From Chloroflexota bacterium (GTDB taxonomy: Bacteria; Chloroflexota; Dehalococcoidia; SAR202; UBA11138): 10,819 nt of DNA. Under the pieces are notes generated by a model. It saw nothing but the letters and a program-made list of their open reading frames with translations, did no database searches and was not told the origin of the DNA. Made by a program: the position numbers and the translations under genes. Location: NCBI GenBank assembly GCA_022566975.1, contig JADFHV010000040.1, positions 1-10,819 on the forward strand, in the 5' to 3' direction. Below are positions 6,311 to 10,819 of the stretch, piece after piece. Numbering within the stretch: position 1 is the stretch's first letter; the number at the start of each line of letters is the position of its first letter.

Positions 6311-7672
6311 TTATGCCTGCTCTTCCTGGCCCGTCTTCTTCTGCACGAGCCTTGCGGGTACGCCCACGGCCAGGGAATCTGGCGGAACGTCCTTCGTGAC
6401 CACGGACCCGGCGCCTGTCGAAGCACGAGCACCGATGTTTATAGGCGCCACCAGCATCGAGTCAGAGCCGATGAACGCATCGTCTCCTATAGTTGTCCGG
6501 TTCTTCCTGACTCCATCGTAGTTGCAGGTAACCGTGCCCGCGCCGATGTTCACGTTCGACCCGACGACGGCATCTCCGATATAGCTGAAGTGCGAGGACT
6601 TGGTGCCACGGCCTAACACGCTGCTCTTGATCTCCGTGAAGTTCCCTAGGTAGACGTCATTCATCAATCGGCTACCGCCTCGCACACGGCTGTAAGGCCC
6701 CACGGCAACCCTGTCCTCCAGTCTGGACTCTTCTATGGTCGAGGCTACTACCTTACAGCCATCCCCAATGACCGAATCGATCACCATAGAGTTAGGACCG
6801 ACCACGCAGTCACTTCCGATGCGCGAGGTCCCACGTATGTGCGTGTTAGGGTACAAGACGGTGTCCTCGCCCAACTCTGCGCCCAGGTCGATGTAGACCG
6901 CTCCGGGGTCCGGCATGGAGACACCGTTCAGCATCCACTTGTCTCGTATCCGCTGTCTGAGGATCCCCTCGGCCTCGGCCAGCTCCACACGGGTGTTCAC
7001 ACTGACAGCCTCACCGGCATCCTCGGTCACTACCGGCTCGACGGACATGCCCTGCCGTCCTGCCAGGGCGATCAAGTCGGTCAGAAACACCTCCCCGTTC
7101 CGAGAGGGTGGGAGGTCCGGTAGGTTCTCCCACAGCCACGACGTGTCGAAGCAGTAGGCGCCGACGTTGATCTCGGGCACCGAGAGCGTGGCCTCATCCG
7201 CCTCGCTCTCCTCGACAATACCAACGATGCCCCCGTCCGGGGACCTCTGCACGCGGCCCTTCCCGTCGGTACCAGCCAAACTGGATGTCAACAGGGCAAT
7301 ACAGGCCTCCCGCTCGCTATGGGCGCGGGTCAGGGCCAGGATGCTCTCAGGTCTCAAGAGGGGGAGGTCGGCGTTGATGACGAACAGTCTGGTGTTGGTA
7401 TCCAGAGCGGGCCGGGCCTGAAGCAGGGCGTGCCCGCTCCCGAGGGGTTCTCGCTGCTCGACGTAGACAACGTCCTCACCCAGAGCTGACCTTATGGCCC
7501 GGCTATCCGGCGGGACAATCACGACGATGGGGTGGAGGCCCGCTTCGGCCACGGAATCGACGACGAGCCTCACCATCTCCCGGCCGCAGATCTGGTGGAG
7601 GACCTTGGGTATCTTGGACTTCATGCGAGTGCCCTTGCCAGCCGCAAGGACGACACCCGCGTAGGCACTCAT
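6311..7672 (-). CDS. glmU: Bifunctional GlmU: N-acetylglucosamine-1-phosphate uridyltransferase / glucosamine-1-phosphate acetyltransferase
   Basis: A cytosolic enzyme of 453 residues, near the family norm of about 455. It acetylates glucosamine-1-phosphate and joins it to UTP to make UDP-GlcNAc for peptidoglycan and other glycans. The N-terminal nucleotidyltransferase (1-225) has LAAGKGTRM (9-17), K23, EQREPLGSGHALLQA (72-86), the metal-binding Asp102 in NADLPLL, GKGRV (137-141) and NGEVFLTD (192-199). The C-terminal left-handed beta-helix (about 255-440) has GPYSRVRGG (325-333), KSSHFSYIGD (358-367) with the expected catalytic His361, NIGAGTVTCNYDG (375-387) and KNRTTIGDDAFIGS. Both active sites look intact. 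The first position of the usual GDxPL motif is replaced (NAD). The start at 7672 gives the canonical N-terminus. The gene has its own promoter and a hairpin in its leader, and heads a two-gene unit with the CBS-domain protein. Confidence 0.96.
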   Translation of the reverse strand: MSAYAGVVLAAGKGTRMKSKIPKVLHQICGREMVRLVVDSVAEAGLHPIVVIVPPDSRAIRSALGEDVVYVEQREPLGSGHALLQARPALDTNTRLFVINADLPLLRPESILALTRAHSEREACIALLTSSLAGTDGKGRVQRSPDGGIVGIVEESEADEATLSVPEINVGAYCFDTSWLWENLPDLPPSRNGEVFLTDLIALAGRQGMSVEPVVTEDAGEAVSVNTRVELAEAEGILRQRIRDKWMLNGVSMPDPGAVYIDLGAELGEDTVLYPNTHIRGTSRIGSDCVVGPNSMVIDSVIGDGCKVVASTIEESRLEDRVAVGPYSRVRGGSRLMNDVYLGNFTEIKSSVLGRGTKSSHFSYIGDAVVGSNVNIGAGTVTCNYDGVRKNRTTIGDDAFIGSDSMLVAPINIGARASTGAGSVVTKDVPPDSLAVGVPARLVQKKTGQEEQA

Positions 7673-7691
7673 GGGCTTAGTTACGAAAACG

Positions 7692-7726
7692 GCCTACCGC
7701 GAGAGCGCTTGAGCCATGCGGTAGGC
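7692..7726 (-). promoter_or_regulatory. Hairpin in the glmU leader (possible attenuator)
   Basis: A perfect 9-bp inverted repeat, GCCTACCGC at 7692-7700 and GCGGTAGGC at 7718-7726, with a 17-base loop. In the glmU transcript it ends 19 bases before the start codon and is followed by CGTTTTCG, a short T run. It could be a transcriptional attenuator or a fold that limits ribosome access. No known riboswitch or glmS-type ribozyme core was recognised. Confidence 0.55.
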
Positions 7727-7773
7727 ACGCCGGGAGCAGCGGTCTATCTGAGTAATCGTCCACAGTCGCCTCC

Positions 7774-7803
7774 ATGCTAGCGGAGCGGGAACACGGGTGT
7801 CAA
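7774..7803 (-). promoter_or_regulatory. Candidate sigma70-type promoter of glmU
   Basis: On the minus strand, a perfect TTGACA (7803-7798), an 18-base spacer and TAGCAT (7779-7774, 4 of 6). Transcription would start near 7767, giving a leader of about 95 bases that contains the 9-bp hairpin. Confidence 0.6.
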
Positions 7804-7992
7804 GCGGGACTGAGGTGTACAGTCCAGCAACCGGCGGGTCGCATCGAAATCATGTTGCTACCGGTGTGCATGCGACGGTTGCTTGATGGCGGCCACGTCG
7901 CCCCGTCGAAAGGCGTATACGGAACGTCGTCCCCACGGGGAGAGCCAGGCGGTCCAGCGGACGTCGAGGAATCTAAGGCGGAGACTCTCCAC
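7804..7992. other. Non-coding stretch between the divergent glmU and 141-aa gene promoters
   Basis: Short open frames cross this stretch on both strands, but none has a ribosome site or a protein-like composition, so no gene is called. Visible structure is limited to a 7-bp inverted repeat, GTCGCAT at 7838-7844 and ATGCGAC at 7870-7876, and a small TCCCC/GGGGA hairpin near 7930-7941. No known RNA family was recognised. Confidence 0.4.
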
Positions 7993-8021
7993 TCGACAGC
8001 ACTCTCAGGCTGCCGTATCCT
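7993..8021 (+). promoter_or_regulatory. Candidate promoter for the 141-residue protein
   Basis: TCGACA (7993-7998, 5 of 6), a 17-base spacer and TATCCT (8016-8021, 4 of 6). The expected start is near 8028, which leaves a leader of about 59 bases before the ATG at 8087. It is divergent from the glmU promoter. Confidence 0.4.
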
Positions 8022-8086
8022 TTCCATCGTTCGCCGGCGAGGTTGACCCAACGGACGATGCACTGCCCTAGCTGTGACCCCAGCCC

Positions 8087-8512
8087 ATGAAGAGAGAGCA
8101 TCTGACGCACTTGATCCGCGAGCTCATCGACACCGGAGACATGCTGGTGGTGATCGACTCGGGCGCCGCCGTGGCCGAGATGCACGCGTCCGCTATGAAG
8201 AGACTGGAATTCCAGGACCGGTGGGCGATGCTTGAGTCGGACGAATGGCACATTCATCTCGAGCTGGACGCAGTGGACGGTGTCCAGTTCGTGGAGGCCG
8301 TGGACCGGTTCCACGAGGGCATCCCCAAGCTTTACTATGTCCGTCTCTCAGATGCCGACGACCGGACCCTGCTCCGGTTCTACTTTCCCAACCCCTGGCT
8401 TGACGAACAGGAGCGACCGGCAGAGTTCCAGCCTGAGAAGCTCAGGCTCTTCGAAGAGTTCCGAGACCGTCACGTCGGTCAGGCGGGAATCGTCTTCGTC
8501 ACGAGGAAATGA
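8087..8512 (+). CDS. Uncharacterised 141-residue soluble protein
   Basis: I do not recognise this protein with confidence. It has 141 residues, no signal peptide or membrane segment, and an acidic, charged composition. After an N-terminal helix (1-17) comes a stretch that reads like alternating beta strands: MLVVIDSGAAVAEMHASAMKR, then a notable block with WAMLES (46-51) and WHIHLELDAVDGVQFVEA (54-71), then KLYYVRLSDADDRTLLRFYFPNPWLDE (81-107). The C-terminal part is a helix (FQPEKLRLFEEFRDRHVG) and a last strand. The W-H-I-H-L-x-L-D block followed by V-x-F-V-E is faintly like the HutX/ChuX heme-handling fold, but this is a weak impression. Frame, composition and a candidate promoter support a real gene. 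It lies 192 bases before ino1 on the same strand, and ino1 has a separate promoter, so shared function is not implied. Confidence 0.72.
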   Translation: MKREHLTHLIRELIDTGDMLVVIDSGAAVAEMHASAMKRLEFQDRWAMLESDEWHIHLELDAVDGVQFVEAVDRFHEGIPKLYYVRLSDADDRTLLRFYFPNPWLDEQERPAEFQPEKLRLFEEFRDRHVGQAGIVFVTRK

Positions 8513-8554
8513 GGGCCTCTGGGCCTGTTACAGGCCGATGACAAGGCGTCAGAC

Positions 8555-8584
8555 TTGTACCGCCCGACATCCAGGTGCTAGAAT
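8555..8584 (+). promoter_or_regulatory. Candidate extended -10 promoter for ino1
   Basis: TAGAAT at 8579-8584 (5 of 6) is preceded by TG one base upstream, making an extended -10. A weak TTGTAC (8555-8560) stands 18 bases before it. Transcription would start near 8591. The leader of about 114 bases includes a perfect 7-bp hairpin at 8641-8659 (CCGCTCT, loop TGAAC, AGAGCGG). Confidence 0.5.
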
Positions 8585-8689
8585 CTCCAGGGCTGTCGCA
8601 GTAGACGGAGACTAGCCTCCCCGGCAAAGCTCCCCCTGACCCGCTCTTGAACAGAGCGGCAAGGTGGAGACAACACTGTTCCTACACTT

Positions 8690-8696
8690 AGGAGAG
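8690..8696 (+). promoter_or_regulatory. Ribosome binding site supporting the TTG start of ino1
   Basis: AGGAGAG with eight bases to the TTG at 8705 is the strongest Shine-Dalgarno match in the window, and it supports a non-ATG start. Confidence 0.75.
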
Positions 8697-8704
8697 CAGC
8701 AAGA

Positions 8705-9817
8705 TTGGGAAACGTAAACGTGGCGATCATCGGAGTGGGAAACTGCGCGTCGGCGCTGGTCCAGGGCGTCTTTAAGTACCAGGAAGTGACAGGCGACAGC
8801 GAAGTGACCGGCCTCATGCACCCGGTAATGGGGGACTATGGGGTGGGCGATATCAACTTCGTCGCGGCCTTCGACGTGGACTCCAAAAAGGTCGGCCTAG
8901 ACCTCTCGGAAGCCATCTTCGCCGAGCCCAACAACACGATCAAGTTCCATGATGTGCCCCACATGGGTGTCACGGTCCAGCGCGGCATGACCCACGACGG
9001 CATCGGCCGATACGTATCGGACATCGTGTCCAAGGCCCCCGGCCCCACGGATGACGTAGTGGGCATCCTGCGGGAGCGTGAGGTGGATGTGGTGGTGAAC
9101 TACCTACCGGTAGGGTCCGAGGAGGCGACCAAATGGTACGTCGAGCAGGTACTGGCTGCCAAATGCGGGTTTGTTAACTGCATCCCCGTCTTCATCGCCA
9201 GCGGGACAGGCGACTACTGGCAGCGCCGCTTCGAGGAGGCCGGCGTGCCCATCATAGGCGACGACATCAAGTCCCAGGTAGGGGCGACCATCACGCATCG
9301 CGCCCTGACGCGCCTTTTTATGGATAGAGGCGTCCGGCTTGACCGCACCTACCAGCTCAACTTCGGGGGGAACACCGACTTCCTGAACATGCTGGAGCGG
9401 GACCGCCTGACGTCCAAGAAGATATCCAAGACCCGGTCGGTCACCTCACAGGTCGATTACCCGCTGGACGGCGAAAACATCCACATCGGCCCAAGCGATC
9501 ACGTCCCCTGGCTCGAAGACCGTAAGTGGTGCTATATCAGGATGGAGGGAGTGGGCTTTGGCGACGTCCCTTTGAGCCTGGAGCTCAAGCTAGAGGTGTG
9601 GGACAGCCCTAACTCGGCGGGCGTAGTCATAGACGCCATCAGATGCAGCAAGATCGCCATGGACAGGGGCTTGACCGGGCCTGTCGTCGGTCCATCCGCG
9701 TATTTCATGAAGTCGCCCGCGGTCCAGTACACCGACGACGTAGCCAAACAGATGGTGGAGGACTTCATCGCGGGGCGCGACGGCCAACGCGACGGGCAGA
9801 CAGCCGGGCCAGACTAG
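8705..9817 (+). CDS. ino1: Inositol-3-phosphate (myo-inositol-1-phosphate) synthase, actinobacterial type
   Basis: A cytosolic NAD-dependent enzyme of 370 residues that converts glucose-6-phosphate to inositol phosphate, the first step to all inositol compounds. Length and sequence match the short prokaryotic class typified by mycobacterial Ino1. Visible signatures are the Rossmann motif [17 protein letters not shown] (6-22), [13 protein letters not shown] (52-64), NNTIK (76-80), [10 protein letters not shown] (132-141), and the strictly conserved [15 protein letters not shown] (185-199). They continue with [15 protein letters not shown] (221-235), SKKISKT (237-243), [15 protein letters not shown] (261-275) and [18 protein letters not shown] (296-313). 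These include the lysines expected in catalysis. The start is a TTG at 8705, chosen because AGGAGAG lies eight bases upstream and the Rossmann strand begins just after it; no ATG or GTG upstream suits. Downstream, a PimA-like mannosyltransferase begins 51 bases later, consistent with inositol lipid synthesis. Confidence 0.96.
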   Translation: MGNVNVAIIGVGNCASALVQGVFKYQEVTGDSEVTGLMHPVMGDYGVGDINFVAAFDVDSKKVGLDLSEAIFAEPNNTIKFHDVPHMGVTVQRGMTHDGIGRYVSDIVSKAPGPTDDVVGILREREVDVVVNYLPVGSEEATKWYVEQVLAAKCGFVNCIPVFIASGTGDYWQRRFEEAGVPIIGDDIKSQVGATITHRALTRLFMDRGVRLDRTYQLNFGGNTDFLNMLERDRLTSKKISKTRSVTSQVDYPLDGENIHIGPSDHVPWLEDRKWCYIRMEGVGFGDVPLSLELKLEVWDSPNSAGVVIDAIRCSKIAMDRGLTGPVVGPSAYFMKSPAVQYTDDVAKQMVEDFIAGRDGQRDGQTAGPD

Positions 9818-9832
9818 CCGGCCGCGGGCCGG
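9818..9832 (+). other. Short GC hairpin between ino1 and the pimA-like gene
   Basis: A perfect 6-bp stem, CCGGCC at 9818-9823 and GGCCGG at 9827-9832, with a three-base GCG loop, begins directly after the ino1 stop codon. It is followed by TTGGGGTT, not a T run. It is therefore more likely a transcript-stabilising or processing hairpin than a true terminator, and the two genes may still be co-transcribed. Confidence 0.5.
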
Positions 9833-9868
9833 TTGGGGTTAGCGGTGGCGGCGTCCCCGAGGCAACAT

Positions 9869-10819
9869 ATGGACCGCCCTCTGAAGATCGGGCTCATCTC
9901 ACCCTACGACCACGCGTTCCACGGGGGCGTTACAGACCACATCGACCATCTCGCCGCGCAGTTCAGACAGTGGGGCCACAGCGTTCGTATTGTGGCACCC
10001 TGCTCAGCCCCCCAACGGATCAGCGACGTCGACTTCATCCCCATGGGGAGACCAGTCCCTCTGCCCAGTGGCGGCTCCATAGCCCGGGTCTCCCTGTCCG
10101 TCTGGCTGAGACCGCGAATAAAGGCGCTGCTGCAGCGTGAAGCGTTTGACATCGTTCACCTCCACGAGCCCATGGCCGGCTTCGTCACCCTTAACGCATT
10201 AGGCGTGGCCCAGTCGGTGGATTCTGTGAACATCGGCACCTTCCACTCCTACAATGGGACACGCCTCTATGGCCTGGGCGCGAAGAGGATCGCGATGCAC
10301 TATTTCCGCAGGCTGCACGGGCTCATCGCCGTCTCACCTCCAGCCCGCCAGTTCATCAGCAAGCACCTGCCCGGCGACTACGAGATAATCCCCAATGGGA
10401 TCGATGTAGACGAGTTTGCCACCGCCGCCCCGTTCCCACACCTGCGGGACGGCATGATTAACCTCCTGTTCCTGGGGCGCCTTGAGAAAAGAAAAGGCCT
10501 GAGATATCTCCTGCGAGCCTACAGCCGTTTGAAGTGGGACTGGCCGAACCTTCGCCTCCTAGTGGTTGGACCGGGCAAGCCCGATGACGAGTCGTACCGG
10601 ATCATGGCCGAACGCAACCTTGCGGACGTAGTCTTCGTCGGCGGCGTATCCGAAGAGGACAAGGCAAGATACTACAGATCCGCCGACATATACTGCTCAC
10701 CGGCCACCGGCGGAGAGAGCTTCGGAGTCGTTCTGCTGGAGGCGATGGCCGCCGGCGCGCCCGTTGTAGCCAGCAACATCGAGGGCTACTCCAGCGTCAT
10801 CACCCAGGGTAGGGATGGT
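9869..10819 (+). CDS. pimA: PimA-like phosphatidylinositol mannosyltransferase, GT4 family (3' end beyond window)
   Basis: The frame is open to the window edge, giving 317 residues of a GT-B fold glycosyltransferase whose family is usually 370-390 long. It resembles mycobacterial PimA, which adds mannose from GDP-mannose to phosphatidyl-myo-inositol at the inner membrane face. The N-terminal acceptor domain has IGLISPYDHAFHGGVTDHI (7-25), VPLPSGGSIARV (63-74), DIVHLHEP (94-101) and GTFHSYNG (123-130), with His126 at the family's conserved position. After AVSPPARQFI, the C-terminal donor domain begins with IIPNGIDVDEFA (173-184). It continues with FLGRLEKRKGLRYLL (201-215, Arg204 and Lys209), ADIYCSPATGGESFGVVLLEAMAAG (272-296, Glu283 and Glu291) and VVASNIEG. 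Arg73 matches PimA Arg68, but the PimA Gln18 position is Thr22. The ATG at 9869 has GAGG six bases upstream; a GTG at 9845 is the alternative. The ino1 neighbour supports an inositol acceptor. A different GT4 specificity is possible. Confidence 0.85.
   Translation, partial: MDRPLKIGLISPYDHAFHGGVTDHIDHLAAQFRQWGHSVRIVAPCSAPQRISDVDFIPMGRPVPLPSGGSIARVSLSVWLRPRIKALLQREAFDIVHLHEPMAGFVTLNALGVAQSVDSVNIGTFHSYNGTRLYGLGAKRIAMHYFRRLHGLIAVSPPARQFISKHLPGDYEIIPNGIDVDEFATAAPFPHLRDGMINLLFLGRLEKRKGLRYLLRAYSRLKWDWPNLRLLVVGPGKPDDESYRIMAERNLADVVFVGGVSEEDKARYYRSADIYCSPATGGESFGVVLLEAMAAGAPVVASNIEGYSSVITQGRDG

Noticed and set aside
6259..6432. N-terminal extension of the CBS-domain protein to an ATG at 6432
   Set aside because: The extra 58 residues overlap the glmU C-terminus, are arginine-rich and proline-rich, and lack family resemblance. 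The ATG at 6258 begins directly at the first membrane helix.
7838..7876. Seven-base inverted repeat (GTCGCAT/ATGCGAC) as a structured RNA
   Set aside because: The loop is 25 bases and nothing around it extends the stem; a stem this short is expected by chance in a region this long.
7774..8071. Short open frames on both strands in the glmU upstream gap
   Set aside because: No ribosome sites, low-quality arginine-rich or mixed composition, and they overlap each other on opposite strands.
8522..8536. Hairpin GGCCTG-TTA-CAGGCC after the 141-aa gene as a terminator
   Set aside because: Only six base pairs and no T tract follows, so termination cannot be supported.

Overview
The window is ordinary-looking bacterial chromosome of fairly high GC, densely coded on both strands. 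No mobile element, CRISPR array, phage gene or rRNA was seen. The gene set is a Dpp/Opp-type importer, a diacylglyceryl-anchored lipoprotein, GlmU, an actinobacterial-type inositol-phosphate synthase and a PimA-like glycosyltransferase. This would fit a free-living bacterium of the Chloroflexota (Dehalococcoidia/SAR202-like) or a deep relative of Actinobacteria. That placement is an inference from gene content and protein style; there is no marker gene to settle it.

Layout. Positions 1-361 hold the C-terminal end of a peptide-type solute-binding protein, closed by a strong hairpin terminator (399-426). After a 235-base gap come the two permeases dppB-like (662-1591) and dppC-like (1593-2576), one base apart. 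A D-2-hydroxyacid dehydrogenase (2668-3639) follows with its own candidate promoter. Convergent to it is a tRNA-Arg(CCG) on the minus strand (3690-3761). Divergent from the tRNA is a well-formed promoter driving a collagen-like lipoprotein (4011-4853). It has a lipobox, 19 unbroken Gly-X-Y triplets and two copies of a beta-rich domain. A perfect 13-bp bidirectional terminator (4880-4912) separates it from a minus-strand pair. That pair is glmU (7672-6311), followed 52 bases later by a CNNM/CBS/CorC-type membrane protein (6258-4984). The glmU leader holds a promoter and a 9-bp hairpin. After a 0.4-kb gap, plus-strand genes resume: an unrecognised 141-aa protein (8087-8512), inositol-3-phosphate synthase ino1 (8705-9817) and a PimA-like GT4 glycosyltransferase (9869 to the window end, incomplete).

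How the genes work together. The left block takes up peptides or similar small solutes. No ATPase subunit is visible, so it must be supplied from outside the window or from elsewhere in the genome. glmU supplies UDP-GlcNAc for envelope glycans. The ino1-pimA pair is the most informative neighbourhood. It makes inositol phosphate from glucose-6-phosphate and, next to it, an enzyme of the family that mannosylates phosphatidylinositol. Together they suggest inositol-based, possibly mannosylated, membrane lipids.

The best candidates for something unusual are this inositol-glycolipid pair and the collagen-like lipoprotein. I did not find convincing evidence of a wholly new multi-gene system. Promoter, hairpin and start-site calls were read by eye.
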